From: JBEDUK01 sp963781595
GTDB taxonomy: Bacteria; Actinomycetota; UBA4738
Reading direction: 5' to 3'
Length of the DNA stretch: 64,000 nt
Assembly: GCA_963781595.1 (NCBI GenBank)
Contig: CAWAGG010000006.1
Span: 2,480,001 to 2,544,000, forward strand
Below are positions 42,749-51,387 of this stretch, piece by piece. A program made the translations under genes and the position numbers. How positions within the stretch are numbered: position 1 is the stretch's first letter; the number at the start of each line of letters is the position of its first letter. Below the pieces are notes generated by a model. The model saw nothing but the letters and a program-made list of their open reading frames with translations, searched no databases and had not been told where the DNA came from.

Positions 42749-43462
42749 TCAGTCGACGATCCCGTTGCGGGTTGCGTACGTCACGGCCTCGAGCCGGGAG
42801 CTCACTTGGAGCTTCGTGAGGACCTGCTGCACGTGCGTACGGACGGTGTTCGGCTCGATCCCCAGCGTCCGTCCGATCGCCGCGCTGTTCAGGCCATCCG
42901 CCAGGAGCCCCAGGACCTCCCGCTCACGGTTGGTCAGACTCGAGGCCATCATCGCCGCCGCGCGTCCCGACCGGCGCTCGGCCCCGTCGTCCACAGCCGA
43001 GAGGTGATCCGGGAACACGGGTCGCCCGCCGAGGATCAGTGCGAGGGCTTCCCCGAACCGTCGCACCGGGGTCTGCTTCGTCAGGTACCCGTTGAATCCC
43101 GCGCGGACCGCGTCGCGCACGATCCTCGCATCGTTGACCCCGGTGACCGCGACGATCGTGACGTCCGGGTGGCGTTCCCGGATCGCCACGCCGAGCGTGA
43201 GCCCGTCCAGATCGGGGAGCCCCAGGTCGACGAGGACGACGTCGGGAGGGTCCGCGTCGATCAGGTCGAGCGCGGCGTAGCCGCTCGCGACGAGTTCCAC
43301 TGTCGCGACCCCCTCCCGAAGCAGGAACGACCTCATGACCTGGGCGAACAGGACGTGGTCGTCCACGACCACGACGCGCACGCCGGCCAGCATCGACCGA
43401 TCGGACGCGGGGTCCGCGCCGCTATCGGTCCCATCAGGACCGATCCGTTCACCCCTGTTCAC
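42749..43462 (-). CDS. NarL/LuxR-family response regulator
   Basis: 237 residues from GTG 43462, preceded by GGAGGTCGCAC; the longer reading to 43519 has no ribosome site. Receiver: VRVVVVDDHVLF, VVLVDLGLPDLDG (phospho-Asp) and AGFNGYLTKQTP. HTH: LTNREREVLGLLADGLNSAA and IGRTLGIEPNTVRTHVQQVL, close to the neighbouring regulator, suggesting duplication. Downstream of the GAF kinase in the same direction, so kinase-regulator pairing is likely. Confidence 0.87.
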   Translation of the reverse strand: MNRGERIGPDGTDSGADPASDRSMLAGVRVVVVDDHVLFAQVMRSFLLREGVATVELVASGYAALDLIDADPPDVVLVDLGLPDLDGLTLGVAIRERHPDVTIVAVTGVNDARIVRDAVRAGFNGYLTKQTPVRRFGEALALILGGRPVFPDHLSAVDDGAERRSGRAAAMMASSLTNREREVLGLLADGLNSAAIGRTLGIEPNTVRTHVQQVLTKLQVSSRLEAVTYATRNGIVD

Positions 43463-43535
43463 GTGCGACCTCCATGCGTCCGACGCCGACCACGCCCCCG
43501 GCTCCCCCCCACGAAGCACGGACGAGTTCCAGCGA

Positions 43536-43565
43536 ACGTTAGGGTCATCGCCGTCGGTACGTCAA
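43536..43565 (-). promoter_or_regulatory. Promoter of the 43462 response regulator
   Basis: On the minus strand TTGACG (-35) is followed after 18 nt by TAACGT (-10), 74 nt upstream of the GTG start. A good sigma-70-type match, though not tested. Confidence 0.55.
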
Positions 43566-43588
43566 TGCCTGAAAGGGGGACCGTTCGG

Positions 43589-45403
43589 CTATTTCGGGCC
43601 GGCCGGTGCAGAGGTTTCCCCTTTCCGACGTAGTTCAGCTACGTCGGATGGGTGACCCGACCGTCCCGCTTCCGCGGCGACGTCGCTCACCCGATCCGGT
43701 TCAGGCGCGTCGTACGGCGATCCGTGCGCACGCATGTCGATATGGAACACGGCGCCCTGGTCCACGGATCCGGCCCACAGGCTCCCCCCGTGGCCTTCGA
43801 CGATCTTCGACGCGATGAACAGGCCGAGGCCCTTCCCATGCGCGCGTGAGGAACGACCCGCCGTCCCGCGGACGAAGGGATCGAAGATCGATCCCAGCTC
43901 GTCCGGCGCGACGCCCGGCCCATGATCGCGGACCGTCACGCGCGCGGCGCCCTCGACGGTCCCGACCGTGACCTCGACCGTCCGGTTCGGAGGCGAGTAC
44001 GCCAGCGCGTTCCTGACGACGTTCGCGATCGCGCGCGCGAGCTGACCCGGGTTCGCCGTGACCCACACCTGCGAACGGAGCTCGAGGCGGATCCGGTCCT
44101 CGTCCTCGTCGATCGTGCACGCGTCGATCGCCTCCTCGACGATCGCTGCTAGGTCCGTCGGGCGCCGCCTGACGATCCCCCGTCCCGTCGCCCACTTCAA
44201 GGAATCGTCGACCATTTCGGCGAGGAGGTCGAGCTCCCGGCGCGCCCGCTCCAGGACCTCGTTCGAGGAACGAGTGGACGATCCAGGGCCCTTCGCTCCG
44301 TTGGCACGTGACGGGCCGTCGGGCTCGACCGCCAGCGCGTGCTCGATCGCCGAGCGAACCGCGGTGATCGGGCCCCGGAGCTCGTGCGCGGTCCAGGCGA
44401 GCGCCATCTCCAGCTCCTCGTTGCGCTTGCGCGCGCGATCGACCGTCGAGCGCTGCTCGAGGAGATCCCCGAGGAGCGCGATCAGCCGGTCGAGGGCCTC
44501 CCGCGCCTGTCGCGAACCATCCGCGGTGAACACGATCGCCTCGCGCGCCTCGCGGAACTGGACCGCTGAGGTTCCCACGTACGAGCCGAGCGTCTCCGCC
44601 CGGCGCCGCTTGCTCTCGTCCGAGGCCAGCCGCCACGCGGGAAGCGCCGTCTCGTTGCGCCGGAACTCCGGCAACGAACGTCGGGGGACGCCCGCCACGT
44701 GCACGAGCGTCGGGATGCCGCCCGGGGTGTCCGGCAACCACGCCGCGATCGGGAGCTTCAGGTGCTTGTGGCAGAACGTGACCGTCATCCGCACGGCAAC
44801 GCGGTCGGAGGGCGCCTTCAGGATCCTCTGGGCCAGGCTGGCTGAAAGCGCCAGCGCCTCGGCGGCCTGCAGGAGCTCGGTCCGTGCCTTGATGTTGCGG
44901 AACACTATCGCGGCCTGGCCGGCGGCCGATCCGAGGCTCGACCACCCACGGTCCAGGTCCTCGGCGCACGCGAGGACCTCGACCACGCCGACGGCCTGGC
45001 CGCGACACATCAGCGGGATGGCCGCCATGCTGGCGGTCCGCGGGTCCTTCGCGCGTGCGAGGATCGGACGCTTGCCGTCGAACGCGGCCCGTCGCCGTGC
45101 CGAGCTCTTGCGCCCGCGGTCGCGCAGGGAACCCTCCGCGGCGACCATGCGCAGCCGTCCGTTCGCATCGGGAAGCGCGAGTCGAACGGTCGCCTCGTCG
45201 CGGCCGACCGCGCGGCGCATCCATCGGATCGTCGCGGTCGTCGCCTCGTCCAGATCCATCGTCGAGGCGAACGCCCTCGACATCTCGAGGATCATCCGAA
45301 CCTCTTCCGGCACCCAGTCGAGCCGCCGACCGGGACGGCGACCGTCGCCGTTCGAACCGGCGACCGGTGCCACCTCCGCGCGAGCCGCGGCACGTCTCGT
45401 CAT
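43589..45403 (-). CDS. Cytoplasmic GAF-domain sensor histidine kinase
   Basis: 604 residues, no membrane helices. An N-terminal GAF-like domain (about 35-180) precedes a linker, then the dimerisation helix with ALAWTAHELRGPITAVRSAI (phospho-His) and an ATPase domain with AIANVVRNALAYSPPN (N box), VRDHGPGVAPDELG (G1), FDPFVRG (F box) and GKGLGLFIASKIVEGHGG (G2). Senses an unknown cytoplasmic signal and probably phosphorylates the LuxR regulators just downstream. ATG 45403 follows GGGAGCGGATC. Its 3' end contains a regulator-like palindrome. Confidence 0.86.
   Translation of the reverse strand: MTRRAAARAEVAPVAGSNGDGRRPGRRLDWVPEEVRMILEMSRAFASTMDLDEATTATIRWMRRAVGRDEATVRLALPDANGRLRMVAAEGSLRDRGRKSSARRRAAFDGKRPILARAKDPRTASMAAIPLMCRGQAVGVVEVLACAEDLDRGWSSLGSAAGQAAIVFRNIKARTELLQAAEALALSASLAQRILKAPSDRVAVRMTVTFCHKHLKLPIAAWLPDTPGGIPTLVHVAGVPRRSLPEFRRNETALPAWRLASDESKRRRAETLGSYVGTSAVQFREAREAIVFTADGSRQAREALDRLIALLGDLLEQRSTVDRARKRNEELEMALAWTAHELRGPITAVRSAIEHALAVEPDGPSRANGAKGPGSSTRSSNEVLERARRELDLLAEMVDDSLKWATGRGIVRRRPTDLAAIVEEAIDACTIDEDEDRIRLELRSQVWVTANPGQLARAIANVVRNALAYSPPNRTVEVTVGTVEGAARVTVRDHGPGVAPDELGSIFDPFVRGTAGRSSRAHGKGLGLFIASKIVEGHGGSLWAGSVDQGAVFHIDMRAHGSPYDAPEPDRVSDVAAEAGRSGHPSDVAELRRKGETSAPAGPK
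43625..43647. promoter_or_regulatory. CCGACGTAG-N5-CTACGTCGG palindrome
   Basis: The longest copy of the recurring palindrome: perfect 9-bp arms around TTCAG. It lies inside the last codons of the histidine kinase and about 60 bp upstream of the response regulator's -35 box. Could be an operator or a terminator stem. Confidence 0.5.
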
Positions 45404-45475
45404 GATCCGCTCCCATGGCGAGGGTACGGACCGCCCCGCGCGGGCTCGGCCAAGGCTCCCATATATCCCCCCTAG

Positions 45476-45496
45476 GGCGGATCGTCACGATCCGCC
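45476..45496. promoter_or_regulatory. GGCGGATCGT-C-ACGATCCGCC palindrome upstream of divergent kinase and sbcD
   Basis: Perfect 10-bp arms with a 1-nt centre in the 234-bp divergent region, 73 bp upstream of the kinase ATG. Typical of a dimeric repressor operator; the regulator is unknown. Confidence 0.5.
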
Positions 45497-45513
45497 GGGT
45501 GATAAGGATATCC

Positions 45514-45531
45514 CGATACGACCGATACGAC
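45514..45531. repeat. Tandem direct repeat CGATACGAC x2
   Basis: Two abutting exact 9-bp copies, flanked by two CGGGTGAT copies (45496-45503 and 45533-45540). Together with the palindrome at 45476 this forms a compact possible regulatory cluster. Otherwise the 45404-45637 interval holds no gene I can see. Confidence 0.45.
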
Positions 45532-45625
45532 CCGGGTGATCCAGTCGCGCAGGGATTTTCGCCCGACACGTTCGTTCCTCGCGCGAGCGAATCACATCGA
45601 TGTCGTTCCCGGCGGCACGGGGCGG

Positions 45626-45631
45626 TAGGCT
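45626..45631 (+). promoter_or_regulatory. Leaderless -10 box (TAGGCT) for sbcD
   Basis: TAGGCT lies 6 nt before the GTG start with no Shine-Dalgarno sequence, the TANNNT spacing of leaderless actinobacterial genes. Six further genes here share it. Confidence 0.5.
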
Positions 45632-45637
45632 CCTCCC

Positions 45638-46804
45638 GTGAGGTTCCTGCACACCGCCGATTGGCACGTCGGCCGCTCGATCCGCGGCCGCTCGCGAGCC
45701 GGCGAGTTCGCCGACGCTCTCGATCAGGTCGTTGGGATCGCCGCGCAGGAGGACGCCGATGCCCTCCTGCTGGCGGGGGACATCTTCGACCATCGCGCCC
45801 CGTCGCCCGAGGCCGATTCCATCGTGTTCGATGCGCTGATCCACCTGTTCGAGGCCGGCGTCCCGGTCGTAGCGATCCCCGGCAACCACGACTCCGCGGT
45901 CCGGCTCGAGGCGCTCGCCAAGCTCCTCGCGCCGATCGGGACCACCATGGTCCCGCGGGTCGTCCCCCCGGCCGCCGGCTCGCTCGTCGAGCTTCCGTCC
46001 AGGCGCGGCGACGAAGCCGCGCTCATCGCGTGCGTGCCCTTCGTCCCGCCGCGGCGGTTCGGTGATGCAGCGGCGCTGTTCGACGCGACGGAGACCTGGT
46101 ACCAGTCGTACGCGGACGGGATGGCCTCACTCCTGGCGGCGATGACCGCAGGGTTCCGCGCCGACCGCGTGAACGTCCTCATGGGGCACCTGTTCACCGA
46201 TGGCGCGATCCCGGGTGGTGGCGAGCACCGGATCACGATCGGGATCGAGTACGCGATCGCTCCCTCCCGGTTGCCGCCGACGGCGTCCTACGTCGCGCTC
46301 GGACACGTCCACCGGCCACAGCCCGTCCGCGGCGCGCCGTCCCCGACGCGCTACGCGGGCTCGCTGCTCCAGCTGGACTTCGGCGAGCAGCAGCAATCGA
46401 AGTCGGTCACGATCGTCGATGTCGCCGCCGGGAAGCCCGCCAAGGTCCGCGAGGTCCCCCTCTCGGTCGGCCGTCCCCTGATCGACCTGGAGGGTTCGTT
46501 CGACGAGGTGGTCGCGGATGGCCAGCGGCTCCCGCAGGCGCACCTGCGCGTGTTCGTCCACACGGACGGGCCCGTCCCCGGCATGGGCGAACGGGTCCGC
46601 GACGCCCTGCCGAACGCGGTCGACGTGTCGCTCCGGTACGAGCGCGTCGAACATCCGGACGAAGCGCGACCGCTCGCGTCGCTCGAACCGCGGGATCGGT
46701 TCGTTTCGTACTACACGCACCAGCACGGCGTCGACGCCGTCCCCGAGGACCTGATGGGCGCGTTCGACGAGATCCTCGACGAGCTCGCGCACGGGGCGGC
46801 CTGA
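45638..46804 (+). CDS. sbcD: Exonuclease subunit SbcD (Mre11-like nuclease)
   Basis: 388 residues from GTG 45638. VRFLHTADWHVGRS (D-x-H), ALLLAGDIFDHRAP (GD), VVAIPGNHDSAVRL (GNHD), VLMGHLFTDG and YVALGHVHRPQPV (GH-x-H) are the calcineurin-like phosphoesterase motifs binding Mn. With SbcC it forms the SMC-like complex that cleaves DNA hairpins and processes double-strand breaks. The stop is 6 nt before sbcC, so the two are an operon. Confidence 0.93.
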   Translation: MRFLHTADWHVGRSIRGRSRAGEFADALDQVVGIAAQEDADALLLAGDIFDHRAPSPEADSIVFDALIHLFEAGVPVVAIPGNHDSAVRLEALAKLLAPIGTTMVPRVVPPAAGSLVELPSRRGDEAALIACVPFVPPRRFGDAAALFDATETWYQSYADGMASLLAAMTAGFRADRVNVLMGHLFTDGAIPGGGEHRITIGIEYAIAPSRLPPTASYVALGHVHRPQPVRGAPSPTRYAGSLLQLDFGEQQQSKSVTIVDVAAGKPAKVREVPLSVGRPLIDLEGSFDEVVADGQRLPQAHLRVFVHTDGPVPGMGERVRDALPNAVDVSLRYERVEHPDEARPLASLEPRDRFVSYYTHQHGVDAVPEDLMGAFDEILDELAHGAA

Positions 46805-46810
46805 TCGCCC

Positions 46811-49393
46811 ATGCGGCCCCTCCGGCTCTCGCTCAAGGGCTTCACGGCGTTCCGCGAGGAGGTCGAACTCGACTTCAGCCAGCTCGACGTGTTCGCGATC
46901 AGCGGGCCGACGGGCTCGGGCAAGTCCTCGCTCCTCGACGCGATGACGTTCGCCCTCTACGGCCGCGTCGAACGCGTCGGCGACCGCGTGAGCCAGCTGA
47001 TCAGCCAGGGACAGCCACGGATGGTGGTCACCCTCGAGTTCGAGGTCGGCCACGAACGCTATCGCGTGACGCGTTCGACCCCGACCAAGGGCGCCACGAA
47101 GATCCTCCTGGAGCGCGAGCTCCTCGGCGGCGGCTGGGAGCAGGCCGGCGATGGAGCCGACCGCGTCCGCGAGGTCGAACCGATGATCGCCCGGGCGATC
47201 GGGCTCACCTACGACGGCTTCACGCGCTCGGTGATGCTCCCGCAGGGCAGGTTCGCGGAGCTCCTCGTCGGCGACGCGAAGAAGCGCCGCGAGATCCTGA
47301 CCGAGCTGCTGGGGCTCTCGCTGTTCAGGCAGATGGCCGAGCGGGCGAGCGCGATCGCGAGGGAAGCGGTGGATCGTGCGAAGTGGACGGCCGACATGCT
47401 CGATACGGAGTTCGGGGACGCCACCCCGGCCGCCCTGAAGGACGCTCGGCGGTCCGAGAAGGACGCGCGGGCCCGCGAAGGCGGCCTCGCCCTCGCGACG
47501 GACCGGATGACCGTGCTCCAGGTGCGGTGGACCGAGTCGCAGCGTGCGGGCGACGAGCTCCGTGCGTGCGCCGTTGAGGCAACCGAGGCCGCCGACCGGA
47601 TCCGGATCGCTGCCCGCGGCCTCGCGGAGCTGGCCGAGGCGCTCGACGCGGCTACGGCGCAAGCCGCCGGCCACGCCGTCACCGCGCGGGAGGCCGACGC
47701 AGCGCTCGGCGCCGCCCGGTCGGCGCTCCGCGACGCGGACCGTGACCTCGGGACCGCCGAGGCGCTCGCCGACGCACGGATCGCCGCCGACCGGATCCAC
47801 CGGATCGAGGCCGACCGGGCGGGCTCGGCGGCCGAGCTGGTGGGCGTCGCGCAGGCCGCTCAAGAGCTGGCCGCAGCCGCGGAACGCCTCCGGGCCGAGC
47901 TCGCGCCGCTCCAGGCACGCGCCGCGGTCGCGCAGGAGGAACTTCGGGACGCCGAGGCCGCGCTCGAAGCCGTTCGGCACGCGAACCTGGTCGTCGCCGT
48001 GTCCGCCGGCCTGGCGATCGGCGACCCTTGTCCCGTATGCGGTGTCGCCCTGCAGGCGACGCCGGCCGCCCCCGCCGACGGCGCGCTCGACCGCGCCGAG
48101 GCCGCCGTCTCCCTGGCCACGGGACGTCACGACGACGCGGTCAAGGGCGTCGCGGCCGCGGAACGGGCGATCGCCGACGTCGAACGCGATCTGTCGGCGA
48201 ACGCCCGGGATCGGAACCGCATCGACGGCGAACTCGAGCGGCTCGACCGCACCGGCGCGGTCGAGCGGGCCGCGCTGGTATCCCTGCTCGGCACCCCGCT
48301 GCCCGACGATCCCCTCACCGAGATCGGGCGCCGCATCGCGGAGCGCCAGCGTTTGGATCAGGCCGAGCGCGCGGCAACCCAGGCCGCTGCCGCTGCCGCC
48401 CGGCTCGTCCTGGAGGCGGATGGCGAACTCGACCGCATCAGGTCCGACATCGAACGGCAGCGGGACCGGCTCGCCGTCGATCATCGCCCGCTGGTCGAAC
48501 GCGCCCGCCGTGCGACGGGCGGTCAGATCCGTTCGGAGCTCCCGGGTACCCCGGGCCCCGGTGACGCCCTCGTGCTCCGCGAACACGCCGACGCGCTCTC
48601 ATCGGCCCTCGGGTCGCTCGCGGAGGAGCTCCTCCGTGCAGCGGACGACCGCGCCGAGGTCGGGACCGCGCTCCTCCAGGAGGCGGTGGCCGACCTCCGT
48701 GGGCTCGACCTCGACCTCGGCGTCGATCTCGCCGCCGCGACCCTCGACGGCGTCGCCGTTGCCACCAACGAGGCGTACCGCTCGGCCACGGCCGATGTCG
48801 CGACCGCCGCCAAGCGGGTCGAGGACCTCGCCGCCAGGCTCGAGCGGAAGGCGGCGCTCGCCGAGGACGGCCGAACGTCGGCCGCGCGCGGCGCGCTGTT
48901 CAAGGCGCTCGCGAGCGAGCTCGACGCCCGCCACATCATCCCGTTCCTGCAGGCCGAGGCGCTCGGATCGCTCGCGGTGGCGGGCTCCGAGCGCCTGGCC
49001 GACCTCTCCGCGGGGCGCTACCGTCTCCTCTACGACGACGACGAGTTCCTGGTCGTCGACACGTGGAACGGGGAGGAGGCACGCAGCGCCAGGACCCTCT
49101 CCGGCGGCGAGACGTTCGTGGCCTCGCTCTCGCTCGCCCTCGCGCTCGCCGACCAGGTCCGCACATTGTCCACCACCGACCGCGCCAGGCTGGACAGCTT
49201 GTTCCTGGACGAGGGCTTCGGGACCCTCGATCAGGACACCCTCGGCACGGTCTGCGACGCGATCGAGCGGCTCGCCGGCGACGGGCGGCTGGTCGGCGTG
49301 ATCACGCACGTCCGTGAGCTGGCCGAACAGTTCCCCCGGATCGAGGTGGAGAAGTCCCCGCGCGGCAGTCGGGTCCACCTCTCGCCGATCTGA
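46811..49393 (+). CDS. sbcC: Exonuclease subunit SbcC (Rad50-like ATPase)
   Basis: 860 residues. Walker A GPTGSGKSS at residues 32-40; long Ala/Glu/Arg-rich coiled coils flank the zinc hook CPVCG at 407-411; the C-terminal part has LSGGETFVASLSLALALADQ (ABC signature) and LDSLFLDEGFGTLD (Walker B with D-loop). The hook dimerises two Rad50 arms via zinc. Partner of SbcD just upstream. Coiled arms are shorter than in Escherichia coli SbcC, giving a smaller protein. Confidence 0.94.
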   Translation: MRPLRLSLKGFTAFREEVELDFSQLDVFAISGPTGSGKSSLLDAMTFALYGRVERVGDRVSQLISQGQPRMVVTLEFEVGHERYRVTRSTPTKGATKILLERELLGGGWEQAGDGADRVREVEPMIARAIGLTYDGFTRSVMLPQGRFAELLVGDAKKRREILTELLGLSLFRQMAERASAIAREAVDRAKWTADMLDTEFGDATPAALKDARRSEKDARAREGGLALATDRMTVLQVRWTESQRAGDELRACAVEATEAADRIRIAARGLAELAEALDAATAQAAGHAVTAREADAALGAARSALRDADRDLGTAEALADARIAADRIHRIEADRAGSAAELVGVAQAAQELAAAAERLRAELAPLQARAAVAQEELRDAEAALEAVRHANLVVAVSAGLAIGDPCPVCGVALQATPAAPADGALDRAEAAVSLATGRHDDAVKGVAAAERAIADVERDLSANARDRNRIDGELERLDRTGAVERAALVSLLGTPLPDDPLTEIGRRIAERQRLDQAERAATQAAAAAARLVLEADGELDRIRSDIERQRDRLAVDHRPLVERARRATGGQIRSELPGTPGPGDALVLREHADALSSALGSLAEELLRAADDRAEVGTALLQEAVADLRGLDLDLGVDLAAATLDGVAVATNEAYRSATADVATAAKRVEDLAARLERKAALAEDGRTSAARGALFKALASELDARHIIPFLQAEALGSLAVAGSERLADLSAGRYRLLYDDDEFLVVDTWNGEEARSARTLSGGETFVASLSLALALADQVRTLSTTDRARLDSLFLDEGFGTLDQDTLGTVCDAIERLAGDGRLVGVITHVRELAEQFPRIEVEKSPRGSRVHLSPI

Positions 49394-49408
49394 GCAGCGA
49401 GCGGCGCG

Positions 49409-50920
49409 TCAGGCCGAGTACACCTCGCGACCGAGGGACACGGTCAGCACCGGACGCAGTCCGCGCGGATCCTCGACCGTGAACGGGTCGAGGTCGAAGG
49501 CGGCGAAGTCCGCCTGCATCCCCGGTTCGAGCCGTCCCTTCTTCTCCTCGAGGTTCCCGAGGGTCGCGCTGCCGACGGTGCAGAGCCGGATCGCCTGCTC
49601 GCGCGTCATCCGCTGTTCCGGATCGTGGTGCGACTCGAGCGCCCACAGGCAGAGCATCGGGTCCAGGTCGGTGATCGGAGCGTCGGACCCGGCGCCGACC
49701 GTCAGGCCCCGCGCGGCGAGCTCCGCGAACCGGTTCATCCCGAACGACCGCTGCTCCCCGAGACGCTGCTCGTACATCGCCCCGGCGTGGCCCCACTCGA
49801 GGTCGAACGTCGGCTGGACGGAGATCGCGAGACCCAGCATCGCTGCGCGCTCGACGTGCTCGGTCGTGGCCATCTCGAAATGCTCGATCCGATTGCGCCG
49901 CGCCCGGAAATGGCGCCGCCCGCGCGACTCCAGATCGGCGTACACGCGCTCCCACGCGTCCAACGCCTGGACGATCGCGGCGTCGCCGATCGCGTGGACC
50001 GCGACCTGGAGGCCCGCGTGGTGGGCGTCACGGAAGAACCCGGTGAGCTCCTCGGCATCGCGGTACAGCACGCCGAAGCCGTACCCGTCGTCGTACGGCT
50101 CGCTGACCGCCGCCGTCCTCGCGCCGATCGACCCGTCGAGCGACAGGTCGCCACCGATCGTCTCCAGCCCCAGGTCGATCACGTACGGGATGTCCGTCTC
50201 CGCCACGTACGGGACGACGTCGATCGGGAGCCGCCGCCGATGCGACAGGAGCGCTTCGACGTCGCGCCGGCCGCGCGAGGCCGGGGTCGCCATCTCGTAC
50301 ACCGTGGTCACACCCCGGGACGCCGCCAGCGCGGCAGCCTCGAGCTGCAGCTCGCGGAGCTCGTGGTCCGAGAGCAGCTCGTGGAACCAGCGCTGCAGCC
50401 GGTGGTTCGCGGCGCGGCGGACGACCCCGCTCGGGCGTCCGCCCTCGTCGCGTTCCACCCCCTCCTCATCCTCGGCGTCGGACGCCATCAGCGCCGCCGA
50501 GTTCGCGAGGGACAGGTGCCCGTCGGCCCGCACGAGGATGAGTGGCACGTCGCCGAGTTCGTCCAGCTCCGCGAGCGTCGGGAGGTCGGGGCGTTCCCAC
50601 TGGGTCTCGTCGAACCCGTGCGCCAGCACGCGGGTCGGCCCGTGGGTCAGCTCCTCGGCGACGAGGCCGAGCAGCTCCCCGGCCGAGCGCGCGCGTTCGA
50701 TCGGGATGCCGACACCGGAGAGCCCGGTGCCGGTGAGGTGGACGTGCGAATCGATGAACCCGGGAACGATCGTGGCCCCGGGCAGCTCGACCAGACGGTC
50801 GGCGACGGGCGGCTCGCCGATCCCCACGCGTTCGACGTGGCGCTCGTCGACCAGGAGCCACTCCCCCACCGGCGGGTACGAGAGCGTGTGGACGCGCCGG
50901 GCACGGTACAGGGTCCTCAC
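49409..50920 (-). CDS. Amidohydrolase, YtcJ-like
   Basis: 503 residues. GFIDSHVHLTGTGL is the metal-binding HxH; TRVLAHGFDETQW, IVLVRADGH-like region, LQVAVHAIGDAAI and NRIEHFEMAT carry later metal/catalytic His, and TVGAGSDAPITDLDP the Asp. C-terminal EKKGRLEPGMQADFAAFDLDP is the family's beta-sandwich strand. YtcJ/NfdA-type members hydrolyse N-formyl or similar amides; substrate unknown. GTG 50920 is chosen as it lies 7 nt from a TATACT -10 box; longer reading to 51037 runs into the upstream gene. Convergent with sbcC, 15 bp apart. Confidence 0.85.
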   Translation of the reverse strand: MRTLYRARRVHTLSYPPVGEWLLVDERHVERVGIGEPPVADRLVELPGATIVPGFIDSHVHLTGTGLSGVGIPIERARSAGELLGLVAEELTHGPTRVLAHGFDETQWERPDLPTLAELDELGDVPLILVRADGHLSLANSAALMASDAEDEEGVERDEGGRPSGVVRRAANHRLQRWFHELLSDHELRELQLEAAALAASRGVTTVYEMATPASRGRRDVEALLSHRRRLPIDVVPYVAETDIPYVIDLGLETIGGDLSLDGSIGARTAAVSEPYDDGYGFGVLYRDAEELTGFFRDAHHAGLQVAVHAIGDAAIVQALDAWERVYADLESRGRRHFRARRNRIEHFEMATTEHVERAAMLGLAISVQPTFDLEWGHAGAMYEQRLGEQRSFGMNRFAELAARGLTVGAGSDAPITDLDPMLCLWALESHHDPEQRMTREQAIRLCTVGSATLGNLEEKKGRLEPGMQADFAAFDLDPFTVEDPRGLRPVLTVSLGREVYSA

Positions 50921-50927
50921 GCGCCGA

Positions 50928-50933
50928 AGTATA
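50928..50933 (-). promoter_or_regulatory. Leaderless -10 box (TATACT) for amidohydrolase
   Basis: TATACT on the minus strand, 7 nt before the GTG at 50920, with no Shine-Dalgarno sequence between. Confidence 0.5.
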
Positions 50934-50958
50934 GGGAGCACGAGGGCTCCGCCGAGGG

Positions 50959-51366
50959 TCAGCCGGCCACGAACGACAGCCGGACGGTGCGGGACCGGTT
51001 GTCCCGGTTCGGATCGACGATGACCACGCTCTGCCACGTGCCGAGGACGATGCGCCCGGCGTCCACGGGTAGGGTCAACGACGGCGACACGAACGCCGGG
51101 AGGAGGTGGTCCCCGCCGTGGCCGGTCGACCCGTGACGGTGCCGGTAGCGGTCGTCGCGAGGGACGAGCCGCTCGACCACTTCGGCCAGATCGGCTTCCG
51201 ATCCGCTCTCGGTCTCGATCAGCGCCAACCCGCAGGTCGCGTGCGGCAGGAACACGTTCAGCAATCCGTCGCCGCCCTCCGACGCGAACGCCGCGACGCG
51301 ATCGGTGATGTCCGTGACCAGATCGGTCCCGGTTCCCACCGTGAACGAGTCCGTGCGGATCGCCAC
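50959..51366 (-). CDS. YjbQ/UPF0047-family protein
   Basis: 135 residues, the usual size for the family. HATCGLALIETESGSEADLA, LVPRDDRYRHRHG, HLLPAFVSPSLTLPVDAGR and RIVLGTWQSVVIVD with NRDNRSRTV match YjbQ proteins. Members have been reported with thiamine-phosphate synthase side activity; the physiological role is unsettled. GTG 51366 lies 7 nt from TAGCGT, a probable leaderless -10. Between kamA's end and the amidohydrolase. Confidence 0.87.
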   Translation of the reverse strand: MAIRTDSFTVGTGTDLVTDITDRVAAFASEGGDGLLNVFLPHATCGLALIETESGSEADLAEVVERLVPRDDRYRHRHGSTGHGGDHLLPAFVSPSLTLPVDAGRIVLGTWQSVVIVDPNRDNRSRTVRLSFVAG

Positions 51367-51373
51367 GATGGTA

Positions 51374-51379
51374 ACGCTA
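51374..51379 (-). promoter_or_regulatory. Leaderless -10 box (TAGCGT) for yjbQ
   Basis: TAGCGT on the minus strand, 7 nt before the GTG at 51366, no ribosome site between. It overlaps the 21-nt gap to kamA's stop. Confidence 0.45.
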
Positions 51380-51387
51380 CCTTACGA

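Noticed and set aside
46127..48586. Minus-strand open frame of 819 codons across sbcD and sbcC
   Set aside because: Antisense to strongly supported SbcD and SbcC; composition is typical of antisense GC-rich codons.
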